A stretch of 64,000 bases of DNA from Bathynomus jamesi (GCA_023014485.1 JAJOZX010000920.1:188501-252500), one strand, 5' to 3'. Numbered from the stretch's first letter, positions 19,499 to 30,083 are shown. The notes: generated by a model from the sequence alone, not told the origin. Made by a program: numbers and translations.

Positions 19499-20768
19499 CA
19501 GGGGTTGGACAAAATAATATGAACACCTTGATAAATTGCGGTTTTTATTCTTAATATGGAGTTGGTCCTCCTTTAGCGGCAATAACAGCTGCAATGCGTC
19601 TGGGCATTGATTCATACAGCTTTTGGACAGTGGCTAGAGGAATCCTGAGCCATTCTTCGAGCAAACCCTGCTCCAGTTCCTCCAAAGACGCCGGCGGTGG
19701 GAATCGGCTTCTGACCTGCTGCTCCAACTGACACCACAGATGCTCGATAATGTTAAGATCCGGGGATTGTGGAGGCCAATCCAAGCGTTCTACTTCACTA
19801 ACATGCTCTTCAAACCAGTTTTTAACGACCCCAGCGGTGTGGATTGGTGCATTATCATCCTGGAAGACGGCGCCGCCATTGGGAAACAGCGTTTGGACCA
19901 TGGGATGGACCTGGTCAGCCAATATTGACAGATAGACCTGGGCGTTAACCCTGCCATGCAGTACTACAGCTGGGCCAAGAGTATTCCACGATATTGCTGC
20001 CCAAACCATCACAGATCCACCTCCATGCTTAACGGTTGGGGTCAGGCAGTCGGGGTCATAAGCATCTTTAGGCTGTCTCCAGACGTAAACTCGACCGGCA
20101 CATGGAAATAGCGTAAAGGAGGATTCGTCGGAGTAGACTACATTCTTCCACAGGTCCATTGATCAATTCTTATGGTCATTACACCATTTTCTGCACCGCT
20201 CAATGTTGATGTGCGAAAGGAAGGGTTTGGCAATTGCAGCCCTCCCATGGTATCCAGCTCCATGGAGCTCGCGACGTACAGTTCTGGTCGATACAGGGCT
20301 TGCAAGATGCTGGTTAAGCTCTGCAGTCACTTTTGGAGCTGTGGTCTTATGGTTCTTTGTCACAATGCGCTTTAGCACCCGGCGGTCTCGATCACACAGC
20401 TTCTTCTTGCGTCCACTATTGCATTTGTCGGTGCTTGTCTTTCCATGGTTTTGGTATGCAGACGTGACCATAGAGACAGTTCCTCTGGATACATTGAACA
20501 TCTGAGCGGTTTTCGTCACCGATGCATCAGCCATCCGCGCTCCGACAATTTGCCCTCTTTGGAAGTCTGACAGGTCTTTCATAACTGCTAATTCATAATT
20601 CACTCAGATCTGTAAAAACAACGTGAGGGTTATAACATGACGTATACACTCTCTGTTACGCATTTAAATAGGTTTGCCAGTCATTTGACCGTTTACTTTG
20701 TGTCTGAGCAGTCCGTAAAGATAACCGGTGAAATCGGCGGGTGTTCATATTATTTTGTCTAACCCCTG
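19499..20768 (-). mobile_element. Tc1-like transposon, nearly intact (CAGGGGTTGGACAAAATAAT ends)
   Basis: The left tip CAGGGGTTGGACAAAATAAT and the right tip form inverted repeats of about 29 bp with one or two mismatches. TA is duplicated at 19497-19498 and 20769-20770. The length of 1270 bp and a single transposase gene are typical of Tc1-like elements. Confidence 0.93.
19551..20603 (-). pseudogene. Tc1-like DDE transposase with a single premature stop
   Basis: The frame is continuous from the ATG at 20603 to the stop at 19551 except for one TGA at 20160-20162, between CNDHKN and SMDLWKN. A TGG to TGA change (Trp to stop) explains it. Domains: helix-turn-helix (DFQRGQIVGARMADASVTKT and MFNVSRGTVSMV), then RRVLKRIVTKNHKTTAPKV and TRTVRRELHGAGYHGR. 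The catalytic part has VVYSDESSFTL, GGGSVMVWAAIS, FQDDNAPIHTA and PPQSPDLNIIEHLW, with all three acidic residues present. The restored length would be about 350 residues, normal for the family. It looks like a very recently dead copy. Confidence 0.92.
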
Positions 20769-20770
20769 TA

Positions 20771-20791
20771 TATATATATGTATATATATTA

Positions 20792-20882
<91 letters not shown>

Positions 20883-20918
20883 ATATATATAATATGTGTA
20901 TATATATATATATACAAA
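20771..20918. repeat. Complex (TA)n/(GT)n microsatellite
   Basis: Interrupted TA arrays with a GT stretch at about 20865-20882. There are no genes. Confidence 0.97.
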
Positions 20919-20943
20919 CTCAGAATGGTCCCCTGAGAAATTT

Positions 20944-21417
20944 ATATGTTAAACACAGACCGTGCATGGAACAAGGAACTCTTCTGGGAAAATTAAATCC
21001 ACTATAGTCCGAATAAGTAATGGTAAATGACAAATACCATAGTTTTTCTTTTTCATGATGCTAGCCCGACGTGGGCAACGGGTCTCTCGCAAAGAGATCC
21101 CATAAATATAGCTTCCCTCACCAGCTATCTGCAACGAGTCTTTTACTTATATAGAGGTTCTGAATGTAGGTGACTAGGCTTGCTTTAAACCCTAGGTCCA
21201 TGTCCCAAAGCTGGATCCTGTCTGCTTTGCAGATAGCTGGTGAGGGAAGCTATATTTATGGGATCTCTTTGCGAGAGACCCGTTGCCCACGTCGGGCTAG
21301 CATCATGAAAAAGAAAAACTATGGTATTTGTCATTTACCATTACTTATTCGGACTATAGTGGATTTAATTTTCCCAGAAGAGTTCCTTGTTCCATGCACG
21401 GTCTGTGTTTAACATAT
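20944..21417. repeat. Long inverted repeat, 189-bp arms, 96-bp spacer
   Basis: The left arm is 20944-21132 and the right arm 21229-21417, essentially identical in reverse complement over their whole length (tips GTTAAACACAGACCGTGCAT and its complement). TA arrays flank both sides. Both arms encode the same 61-codon frame with QIAGEGSYIYGISL, which I do not recognise. The spacer (21133-21228) is unique. No target duplication can be read because of the TA flanks. Confidence 0.93.
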
Positions 21418-21472
21418 ATATATATATATATATAACACACACACACACACACACACGTGTGTGTATATGTAT
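21416..21472. repeat. (TA)n-(CA)n-(GT)n microsatellite
   Basis: A run of TA then CA units followed by GT, directly upstream of a SINE head. Confidence 0.95.
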
Positions 21473-21959
21473 GTGCCTCAGTGGTATAGTGGTTAGCATT
21501 GCTTACTACGAATCCGTTGGTCCCGGCCCCCGCCGCAATGTTCCCTCTAAGGTGTGCGCGCGCGCACGCGTTGTGAAACCCGCGCACACAGCAAAATAAA
21601 ATGCGTACAGGCTCAAGCATATCATGAGTCACGACAATAAATGAAGTAATTTCAAAAATATACCGTCACACAAGGTCTGACCATTTGCATCAACATACTC
21701 TATAGTCGCTCTTTTAAGTATTAACCCCTTCCGCCCTACTTCGCCGACGTCCGCGCAATTACGCAATACAGATTTTTTTTACTCTATGTATTTGCATTTT
21801 TTTTCTTTTATACATTAACGCATTGAATATAAACCTTCTCTTTTTTATTTTTGCATAAAAACGAATAGGAATTATCTCATAATTCATAAAAAATAAAATT
21901 ATTTTTTATTTTATTCCTATTTTGTGAATGGATAAAATGTTTTCTTTTTTAAGAATATG

Positions 21960-22515
21960 CAGGGTGTCCCACAAGTCAGGCATCATCGGAAAAATAATAA
22001 AAAAAGGCAAAACAAAAGCTTTTATTTACAGAACGTGCTCAATATGTATTGTTCCGTAGCCCATTCACAAAATTCCATCCGCCGGTCGGGATCATTTTCG
22101 CTTAATTTCTGTAGGATCTGAAGTTTATATGGATGCCATTTGTGAGCCTGAAGAATGCGATGGATGCTACTTTTCGACACTCCTGTCTCGGCGGACAATC
22201 GCCGAAGAGACTTATTGGGGCTTCTTTTAAAATGAGCCAGGATAACAGTCGCTGTATCATCGTCAGTGGACCTCCTTGAAGGTCCACTGCGTGGTTTATC
22301 TTCTATGGATCCTGTTTCCTTAAACTTTGCAACAAGTCTGCTAACGGCTCGCGGTCTGGATGCAGTCTGTTAAATTCAGCAGCGGCCTCTCTTTGACTCC
22401 AATTTCCTTGCTCACAGACATTATGGCCTGTAGAAAGAGAAAAATATGAATTATGGTTTGTAGAAATAGAAAAATATGAATTTCTCCTATGATGCCGGAC
22501 TTATGGGACACCCTG
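21960..22515 (-). mobile_element. Internally deleted IS630-type element (CAGGGTGTCCCACAAGTC ends)
   Basis: The left tip CAGGGTGTCCCACAAGTC and the right tip GGACTTATGGGACACCCTG are imperfect inverted repeats. TA follows at 22516-22517; the left neighbour is TG. Only the N-terminal half of a transposase gene is retained, on the minus strand. A 27-bp segment (ATTATGGTTTGTAGAAA...) is duplicated near 22450. Confidence 0.8.
22045..22430 (-). pseudogene. IS630-type transposase, N-terminal part only
   Basis: Across frames the minus strand reads an EIGVKERPLLNL-type stretch corresponding to REAAAEFNRLHPD. It then reads an SRPL-linker, STDDDTATVILAHFKRSP-like sequence, SLRRLSAETGVSKSSIHRIL and HKWHPYKLQILQKLSENDPD. 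These are the two helix-turn-helix units that bind the terminal repeats. The catalytic domain is absent, so the element is a deletion derivative. Confidence 0.65.
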
Positions 22516-22815
22516 TATAATATTGTAAGCAGTTTTTTAATATCCATTTAATAGTACCGTAATGATCAAGCTATCACCTTATGGAAATAATATTTATTAA
22601 GTATTTAATATTTATATATATTTCATTTTGAAGATAATAGCGCTCAGAAAAATTTGCACAATTTTTCACCACGAAAATTTCTTGCGCACACGGACACGGA
22701 CTAAAAAAAATTAAAGGGAACATTACAGTCCCGGGTTCGATACCCAGTGACGGCAGTCGGCGCGCAGCAAGCCCAGCTGTTCATCCTTCCATACAATAAA
22801 ATTGGGCATACGTGT

Positions 22816-23036
22816 AAATAATTTTTTCTTTCTTGAAACCTGAAGGAAGTAGGAAATCCTTTCTATCAGAATCAGAATACTCCCCTCTTAAAGGCAAAAC
22901 TTGTTACATTTTATAATTCCGTTTACCCATCTCCCTATACCTTATACCCTTACTTGTAAATACTCGTATGATTTTTAAATATGATCTTTTAGTCTTTTTT
23001 TTTTCCCCAATTTCTTTGTCATCTAAATTTCGGTGC
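22816..23036. other. Unassigned AT-rich sequence
   Basis: A short stretch between the SINE remnant and the tandem-repeat element. I see no feature. Confidence 0.4.
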
Positions 23037-23076
23037 TACTATAGCGTGCGGTCTACAAAGATATCTTTAGTCTACA

Positions 23077-23225
23077 AAGAATTTGTGCTGACCTGACCTG
23101 ACCCTACTTGAATTTGTGCTGACCTGACCTGACCCTACTTGAATTTGTGCTGACCTGACCTGACCTGACCCTACTTGAATTTGTGCTGACCTGACCTGAC
23201 CCTACTTGAATTTGTGCTGACCTGA
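23077..23225. repeat. Tandem repeat, unit about 31 bp (GAATTTGTGCTGACCTGACC)
   Basis: Five copies of a unit containing GAATTTGTGCTG and two or three ACCTG/CCTGA pentamers. The copies differ by one extra CTGAC. Confidence 0.92.
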
Positions 23226-23340
23226 TCTGAAATGACTTGACTTTATCTTTGGGGACGAATGTGAGGTGAAGGTGGACTATAAAAGGGGGGATCATGAAGA
23301 CAAAACATTTAAAGGACAAATAAAACAAAATTCATTCTAT

Positions 23341-23512
23341 AGGATGTGATGCCCGGTTAGGTTAATTGAATGCCCGGTTAAGTCAACTGTATTCCCTCGA
23401 CAATTGGTTAGGTTAAGTCGTGATATTTTCGCGTTTTAACGAAAATATCACAACTTAACCTAACCAATCGTCGAGGGCATTCAGTTAACCTAACCGGGCA
23501 TTATATCTCATA
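23341..23512. repeat. Hairpin with GGTTAGGTTA motifs
   Basis: The arms ATGCCCGGTTAGGTTA (left) and TAACCTAACCGGGCAT (right) mirror each other around a central CGTGATATTTTCGCG/CGAAAATATCAC hairpin. The repeated GGTTAGGTTA resembles two and a half arthropod telomere units, but within a palindrome. Confidence 0.85.
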
Positions 23513-23566
23513 GAATCCCATTTGTTTTATTTGTCTTTTTAAATTTTTTGTTTTAATGTAATTGAA

Positions 23567-24032
23567 TTTGTAAATATGTTGTAGACCGCACGCTATAGTG
23601 TAAATATGTTTGTAGACCGCACGCTATAGTGTAAATATGTTTGTAGACCGCACGCTATAGTGTAAATATGTTTGTAGACCGCACGCTATAGTGTAAATAT
23701 GTTTGTAGACCGCACGCTATAGTGTAAATATGTTTGTAGACCGCACGCTATAGTGTAAATATGTTTGTAGACCGCACGCTATAGTGTAAATATGTTTGTA
23801 GACCGCACGCTATAGTGTAAATATGTTTGTAGACCGCACGCTATAGTGTAAATATGTTTGTAGACCGCACGCTATAGTGTAAATATGTTTGTAGACCGCA
23901 CGCTATAGTGTAAATATGTTTGTAGACCGCACGCTATAGTGTAAATATGTTTGTAGACCGCACGCTATAGTGTAAATATGTTTGTAGACCGCACGCTATA
24001 GTGTAAATATCTTTGTAGACCGCACGCTATAT
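23567..24032. repeat. 31-bp tandem array, about 15 copies
   Basis: The unit GTAGACCGCACGCTATAGTG + TAAATATGTTT repeats almost perfectly about 15 times. Each unit contains the terminal sequence of the host element, and only the last copy has the variant ATCTTTG that matches the left end. It is direct, spacer-free and has no palindromic CRISPR-like organisation. Confidence 0.97.
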
Positions 24033-24089
24033 TAGCACCTAAATTTCTGTCTTGTAACAATGTTACTAGGATACACGATTATTTGCACC

Positions 24090-24305
24090 TCTGACCCTGG
24101 TAGCCTCGTGGTTAAGACGCTGTGCTGCTGCTGATTGGGAGGTCGTGAGATCGAGTCCGGGTGAGGACTTTGTAATTTCTGACCACCCTTGGTGGGTCGT
24201 GGTTCAGATTCTACGTTAAGCTGTAGGTCTAAGGTGGAGCAACAAGCTCGACCTTCATTAAAATGAACAATTCGGGCGGAAGCAAAACCAAAGTTAATTA
24301 AATAT
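24090..24305 (+). mobile_element. SINE with a different tRNA-like head, same body
   Basis: The head reads CCTGGTAGCCTCGTGGTTAA (A-box-like) and GTGAGATCGAGTCCGGG (B-box-like). The body TCTACGTTAAGCTGTAGGTC and the tail GAACAATTCGGGCGGAAGC match the tail of the two-module SINEs (7513-7790 and others). A shorter relative is at 35300-35470. Confidence 0.75.
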
Positions 24306-24366
24306 AATGTGACTAATGTCGTGTTTGTGTGTGAAAGAAGTGACTGAGCTGCAACAACTCTACGAT

Positions 24367-24370
24367 TGTT

Positions 24371-24424
<54 letters not shown>
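24367..24424. repeat. (GA)n microsatellite
   Basis: GA array with one interruption. The mirrored Ser-Leu frame is an artefact. Confidence 0.97.
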
Positions 24425-24427
<3 letters not shown>

Positions 24428-26600
24428 AAAACGGGTCTCAAAGAATGCGTCATAAATCGTATTCTTTGCTTCTATTGTTGTGATTGTTTTCCTTTTTTGT
24501 GATTTATTGTTGACTGACAATGATTTTCCATTGCAGACTCGTGTAAGAGAGTTTATCTTAATAAACTCCAAATTGACCTTAGGATTAAGCCAATATTAGA
24601 ATCTTTTATTATGTAAATTAAATTTTGGTTGCTTTAATTTATGATGCATCCACAATTAACTCGTTAACGTTTATAAACTAAGTTATAATTGGACAAATAA
24701 TCATTAATATAATAGAATAATACCATGGTCCCATGTTAATAAAATACTCGAAAAATAATATATATATATATATATATATATGATGTGTGTGAGCGCCGCG
24801 CGCGCACGCCAGTGACAAGGGAAAAAGTTCGGCTATTCATTTATATTTTGGCGACGTGAACTGCGTATAGTATGTTCCTCTTGTGGTTACTCGTTTAGAA
24901 CCTTAATTTCTGTAAATCTTTTGAGCAATTACCGCTAACGATGAAATCATTGGATGGAAACTATTTTATGCGCTCACTTTTGAGTCACGTGGTTTCAGTT
25001 TCCTTTTGATGTGAATATTCAGGTCAGGATTGAGTTTCTCTTTTATGCCGCTTATTAAGGTAATGAATATTTATAGGAACCCGAAAGCGGTATTCATGCA
25101 CGCGGAGTTAATGCCACGAAGCATTTTAATTAAATCATTTTATACAAATTTTTCACGTTCTGTTTTGTGGTCCGTTAGGGGCCGGATGGGTGAGGAGATG
25201 CGAAGAAATTGGTGTATGTATTTAATGAGAAAAGACGGAGTCGCTCGAGTTTGAATCATTAAACACGCTCTTATAACGTAAACACGAGATCATGCTTCAT
25301 GGTAAGAAAAGTAAATACGAAACTGATTAATCACTGAAGACGATGACAGTGTGAGAGCAACCAACCCCCATCCATCGTGCTTCAGAGGGAAGGACGCATT
25401 TCCCCTCTTTCCTTCGACTCCTTATTCTCGTTACCTAGAGTCGCTCATTGCATTAGGAAAGCGTTCGTTATCCTTCATTTCGTGTCTCGAATGAATTCTG
25501 ATAAGATATTGTGAGCTTCCCGAGAAGCCTCCGATGATATCCGTCCGCTAGCTCCATTTCCCCCTCGCTTTCCCGTAAACTTGACCCTAAAAGGGAGACG
25601 GAATCGTACAATGGTGTTTATATCACGCTTGGTTGTGACAAAGAACCATTTCGTCTTGACCAAATACGCACGCCAAGTACGAATGCGTCACGATGTATGA
25701 CGTATCGCCAATTTAGATAACCTCTTCAACGTGTTCACTTTCAAAGAAAGAAAATCGCTAAGCAAAATAGTTTTTCATTTATTTGGTAATTTCCTTATAG
25801 CCGCGCGAACGATATTTTCTGTAGGCTCGTAATATATAATTTTTTTTTTTTTCAAATAAATATGCGAGTAGTTTTTGAGCCTACAGATCCCCGACACACG
25901 TAAGTTTGAATTGTTCATTGTATCCTGTTTGGTGTCGTGTGCTGTTCTCGCATTAACACTTCTTGGAAGTACTTTAATTCGGATAATTTCTTTGTGATAC
26001 ACTGCAAAAAAAAAAAAAAAAATTATATTCACGTAGTGATAAATGTAAAATTACTATTTTAAATCAAAACTTTTTTTGTAAAAATTTAAAAAGTTATAAA
26101 AGAAGAATTTACGCGTATAATGCCATTTTGATGGACTAAAATTTACATAATTGCGTAACCTTTTACTGTATATTGGTAGGAAATATTTTTGCTAAATAAC
26201 GTTTATGGTGTTCTACATAAAAAATATGACTCGCTTTTTGTACTTAGAATTATGTTACTTCATCGTATTTGAAATAACTCATTGTAATATCTCTGATAAA
26301 AAAGAAATACGAACCAATGTTTTTAGCATCACTCCTTAAGTGCTCACTTTTCGGATGTGTAAAACTCCATTTAACGACTAAATTTGCGTTTGATTAAGCG
26401 AAAAGGAGTGTTTTAAGGTTATCATCCATCGGGAATAAATATTTTAAGGGTGGTTTTTTTTTTGTCCTTTCCTATTTGCGAGAGAAAAATTTAATGAAAA
26501 TAATTTTTTTTTTATGTAATAATGCTTGACTACGTTTATTTGTAGGAAATGTTTTAAGATTAACCATTTTTAAAGAGTTTAATACGGAGATTCGATTGGT
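24425..26600. other. Unique AT-rich DNA, no supported gene
   Basis: It contains a TA array (24760-24783) followed by a CG-rich GCGCCGCGCGCGCACGCC stretch, and poly-A/T tracts near 25845, 26005 and 26455. Open frames here (e.g. 25030-25254 plus, 25475-25663 minus) show no recognisable domain or exon context. Confidence 0.5.
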
Positions 26601-26605
26601 GGGGT

Positions 26606-26795
26606 TGTTTAACCTCCTCCGCAATATCTAAGGTCATATGACGAAGACCTACAGCTTTACGCGAGATCCGAGCCACGGGTCGCTACGTCATCCTGACGCA
26701 AGAACGGTCCCTATTCAACTACTCGGATCCAATGTCGCTTACCTTCGCTGATTAACCGGAAGCGGTGTTACGACATTGGCCACGAAGTAGCCCTT
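26606..26795 (-). mobile_element. 5S rRNA-headed SINE (SINE3-type)
   Basis: On the minus strand the head reads CCAATGTCGTAACACCGCTT, then ATCAGCGAAGGTAAGCGAC and GAGTAGTTGAATAGGGACCG. These align with the 5S rRNA internal promoter (GAAGTTAAGC box A and the TACTTGGATGG element). A body follows (GTGGCTCGGATC...GTAAAGCTGTAGGTC) that resembles the body of the tRNA-headed SINEs. It ends ATATGACCTTAGATATTG. A second copy is at 51691-51845. Confidence 0.7.
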
Positions 26796-26799
26796 AGGT

Positions 26800-28080
26800 A
26801 ACAAAAGTAATAAATAGTAGTATTTTTATAAGTGATAGATATAATTGAGTAACATTTTATATTTTACAGTGAATATCATTCCATTTTCGTAAAACTTAAG
26901 TAAAAAAAAATTGCACCTCCTTTAAACGAAACATTGTTTTAGACCCTCCACATTGGAGCTGCACGAAAGCTTCAAGGATTAAAGGTTTGTTCCGTATTAT
27001 TAATTTCTTGTATAAGAATTTAGACGTAAACAAATACTGTTTAGTTTTATCCGTAATTAGTTGAATTAAGTGGAATGTGTGTATTTGAACGATGCTGTAC
27101 GCACGCACGCGTAGAGAGATACGCATATATCGCGCGATACATAGTTACATACACGTTCGCAATAACCTAATTCTGTATATATCCATCGTTGCTCGTTCAT
27201 ATCCTTCTTTTTCACAACGTTCCGTCGTTTCTCCCTCGCGTTTCCCCGTGCTTCCCCTTAAAATGTATTTCCAAAAGGGATATCGATCACACTGATAACG
27301 GAGATCCCCAAAACAAATGGAATACTCTTTTTCTATCGTCCTAATGATATTTTAAGATGAACTTTATCGGAGTCCCTTTTATAAAGAGATGGGCAACGAA
27401 CGAGTGAGGTCGTAATTCTTAATTGCAAATTGTTCCTTTTACCCGTTTGAAAGATTTAAAATCTCGGCTGTCAAGAAAACTACGATTCTCTCGGTATCTG
27501 TTTACTTCTTTTTTTTTTTATATATATATATATATAAGCCAATTTAATCATACGTAGCGAGTATATAAAGAGGCATTTATATTCGACTGGAAACCGAAAG
27601 TGGTCGTAAACCAATGAAAATATGGCCGATATGATGAAAACGAGCTTGTAATAAAGAGAGCCAGGAAAATTATTCTCTGTCTTTCGGAAAATTTCGCATA
27701 TGAAATTACTTCCATTGATTAAAGATGCTAAAAGGAAAAGGAAAAGAGAGAGAGAGAGAGAGGTAACTAGAATGTATTTTGTACCATAAAATAGGATCCC
27801 TTTAGCGTTTCGCCATTGCCTTATTATATATGAAACCGTGTTATATAATTTGGCGGTAATTTAAACCTTATTCATTCATTAATGATAAAGGACATAGAAT
27901 TAGGGCTGCTATTTCTCTTTCGTATTTTACATGATCGAAGGGCTTTGGTAGGGAAAGATGATTACAACCTACCCGCAAGTACATGTTTTTAAAATGACTT
28001 CCCCAGAATTCATGTGTATATACCGTCTATACTCGTATATACACATAAGATGCTTGCTAGTCATTACTAAGTACGGATGC
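26800..28080. other. Unique AT-rich DNA, no supported gene
   Basis: There are short TA (27522-27536) and GA (27744-27762) arrays. GCACGCACGCG near 27101 and a few longer frames (e.g. 27092-27295) show nothing recognisable. Confidence 0.45.
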
Positions 28081-28111
28081 ATTATATATATATATATATA
28101 TATATCTCTCT

Positions 28112-28177
<66 letters not shown>

Positions 28178-28178
28178 G
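28081..28178. repeat. (TA)n-(CT)n compound microsatellite
   Basis: A TA run followed by an interrupted CT array, abutting the 5'-truncation point of a LINE. Confidence 0.97.
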
Positions 28179-28179
28179 G

Positions 28180-29173
28180 GTTGGGCCTCAGTCACTAGCG
28201 GGGTTCCTCAGGGTTCCGTTTTGGGGCCACTGTTGTTTATCATTTACATAAATGATATCGACGCTGGCATCGTCAGTAGGATCGCCAAATTCGCTGATAG
28301 ACACCAAGCTTGGGGGTAATGTTGGGATGCTCGAAGCGATCGAGCAACTGCGTGCGGACCTACGTAGGATAGGAGAGTGGTCCGAAAAATGGCAAATACC
28401 GTTCAACTTTGGTAAATGCAAGGTCATGCACATTGGCTACGCCAGTCCCAAGTCGGACTACTCAATGTTGGGGAGTAATATCGAGGCCACTGATTTGGAA
28501 AAGGACTTGGGTGTGCTAATTAGCAGCGACCTTAAGTTTACCAAACAGTGCATAGAGGTGGAAAAGAAAGCCCAGAAGCTGTTGACTTATATGAGGAGAC
28601 AATTTCGATTTCGGAACAAGGAGATTGTGCTCTCTCTGTACAATTCCCTGGTTCGGCCGCACTTGGAGTACGCTCTGCAGTTCTGGTCGCCCACCCTCAG
28701 GAAAGATATTGAGAGGCTGGAGCGAGTCCAGGCGAGGGCCACTTAAGATAATCCCTTCCGTTAGGCATATGGGCTACAATCGACGCTTACACGCCCTGAA
28801 TTTGTTTTCGCTGGAAACTCGGAGGTTGCGCAGTCAACTCATCGAGGTTTTCAAGCTCTTACACGGGTTCGACGATATCGATTTTAGAAGCATGTTTAGT
28901 TTAAATGATAACTCAACTCGCAACAATGGTTGAAAGTTGGATTTGAAACGGTTTAGCACTAGTGTGTGTGGGAATTACTTTACCTATAAAATCTGTGACA
29001 CGTGGAACAGGATACCAGCAGAAGTTGTGAACAGTTCCTCTGTGGATCAGTTGAAGAAAAGGTTAGACCGAATGTTGCACACTATTTCAGGGTGACAGAA
29101 TTTTTCCCTGGCACCCGTTGCCATTGGTACCTCTTCGGTATGGGCCGCAAGGCCTTTTGATGTACTTCGTCCT

Positions 29174-29180
<7 letters not shown>
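28180..29180 (+). mobile_element. LINE 3' half (CR1/Jockey-like RT end), 5'-truncated
   Basis: It starts inside the reverse transcriptase and ends with a short 3' untranslated tail (GGTACCTCTTCGGTATGGGC) at a TA array. It is of a different type from the LINE at 3429-7160. The LINE at 49770-51000 is a relative. Confidence 0.85.
28187..29095 (+). pseudogene. LINE reverse transcriptase C-terminal half, three frame breaks
   Basis: Blocks: SGVPQGSVLGPLLFIIYIND (RT box), then KFAD broken by a frameshift at about 28300 just before the second catalytic Asp. Then WSEKWQIPFNFGKCKVMHIG, DLEKDLGVLISSDLKFTKQC, LYNSLVRPHLEYALQFWSPT, KDIERLERVQARAT, an adjacent frameshift at 28744, HALNLFSLETRRLRSQLIEV and TWNRIPAEVVNSSSVDQ. 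A stop replaces one codon after NNG at about 28933. The terminal stop is TGA at 29095. It keeps a nearly complete thumb and tail, so it is fairly young. Confidence 0.88.

Positions 29181-29181
<1 letters not shown>

Positions 29182-29222
<41 letters not shown>
29182..29222. repeat. (TA)n microsatellite
   Basis: A TA array at the 3' end of the LINE. LINE insertions often begin or end at such arrays in this window. Confidence 0.97.
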
Positions 29223-29224
<2 letters not shown>

Positions 29225-29987
29225 TATTTTTAATTATATTCAAGTATGCCTTGATGGGGTTCTGTCTACCTGTATCTTTAGAATTACATTATATTATTTT
29301 CATTTATGTTTGAGCGTGAATATTTTCCTATATTCGTAACCCCATACGTGTAATCACTGATAAAAATCCCCAAACCAATAAAGAGTGAATAAAAGGTGAA
29401 AATAAATAATTCACCTTTTATCGACAGTGATCAGAATACCCACCCAAAACGGACTGCGGAATCGACTCTGTTCTCCCTTTGCTCACAGCGTTTTATCTGG
29501 CAAAGGGTCTTAAGCATTTTATGCTCCTCCATCACACTTTCCGACACTCGCCTTCAGCGACCCTCATCTCCTCCATTTCCAGCCCCCCCCACACGTAAAC
29601 CCTAACCCCTTCACTCCTACCCTCACCCCACTCCAGTGGACCCCAGTGCGAGATAAACTCCGAGTTTGGCCGTGTCCGAAGTCGTCTCGATGGCATGTTG
29701 CTCCATCCCTGTTTGAGATGTAAATAGATGCACATTCTAACTGCCCTATTATAAGCTATTCCAGCCTCACAACAACAACTCCGCCTCGCGTCCCATCTTT
29801 AGCGTTCTTTATCCCTTCTTTATAGTTTACCTTCATACAAATGTTTATATTCAGTGTTGCGCTTTGTTAAATATTAATAAGGTTAATATTCGTGTACCTG
29901 GTTAAGTAGTCTTCTTTCTCTCTTGCCAATACCACTCTTCTTATTTCACCTTCAAAAATTATGCCAAACCAACTGACAGTAAGTGTT

Positions 29988-29990
<3 letters not shown>
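29223..29990. other. Unassigned sequence, no supported gene
   Basis: A mirrored pair, AAAAGGTGAAAATAAATAAT and TTCACCTTTTATCG, lies near 29390-29420. The CCACTCCAGTGGACC and C-rich stretch near 29580-29640 is GC-richer than the surroundings. No domain seen. Confidence 0.45.
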
Positions 29991-29992
<2 letters not shown>

Positions 29993-30065
<73 letters not shown>

Positions 30066-30083
30066 GTGTGTGTGTGTGTGTGT
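29993..30083. repeat. (TA)n-(GT)n microsatellite
   Basis: About 34 TA units followed by a short GT run. Confidence 0.98.

Larger units (their letters stand above)
21536..22725. mobile_element. hAT-like element (CAATGTTCCCTCTAA ends) inside the SINE
   Basis: The left tip is CAATGTTCCCTCTAAGGTGT and the right end reads TTAAAGGGAACATT. Subterminal GCGCGCGCAC runs are present on the left and a CGCACACGGACACG stretch on the right. The tip fits the hAT YARNG pattern. An 8-bp duplication is not clean. It carries no transposase; an IS630 derivative (21960-22515) is nested in it. Confidence 0.65.
21473..22815 (+). mobile_element. tRNA-headed SINE split by a hAT element
   Basis: The 5' part (about 21473-21530) reads GCCTCAGTGGTATAGTGGTT with a GCTTACTACGAATCC anticodon-like region. 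The remainder resumes at about 22726 with CCCGGGTTCGATACCC (B box) and the body segment CCCAGCTGTTCATCCTTCCA. In intact copies (52533-52793) these parts are contiguous, so the 1.2 kb between them is an insertion. The tail after 22815 is lost. Confidence 0.8.
23037..24033. mobile_element. Terminal-inverted-repeat element filled with tandem repeats
   Basis: The left end (about 23033-23062) reads GCTACTATAGCGTGCGGTCT followed by ACAAAGATATC. The right end (24005-24040) is its complement, ending ACCGCACGCTATATTAGC. Between them lie, in order, a 31-bp-class tandem repeat, a large hairpin rich in GGTTAGGTTA, and a 31-bp array made of copies of the right end itself. Superfamily unknown; no coding capacity. 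Confidence 0.7.

Noticed and set aside
23567..24032. CRISPR-like array
   Set aside because: The 31-bp units are directly adjacent with no variable spacers, and they contain the end of a transposable element in a eukaryotic genome.
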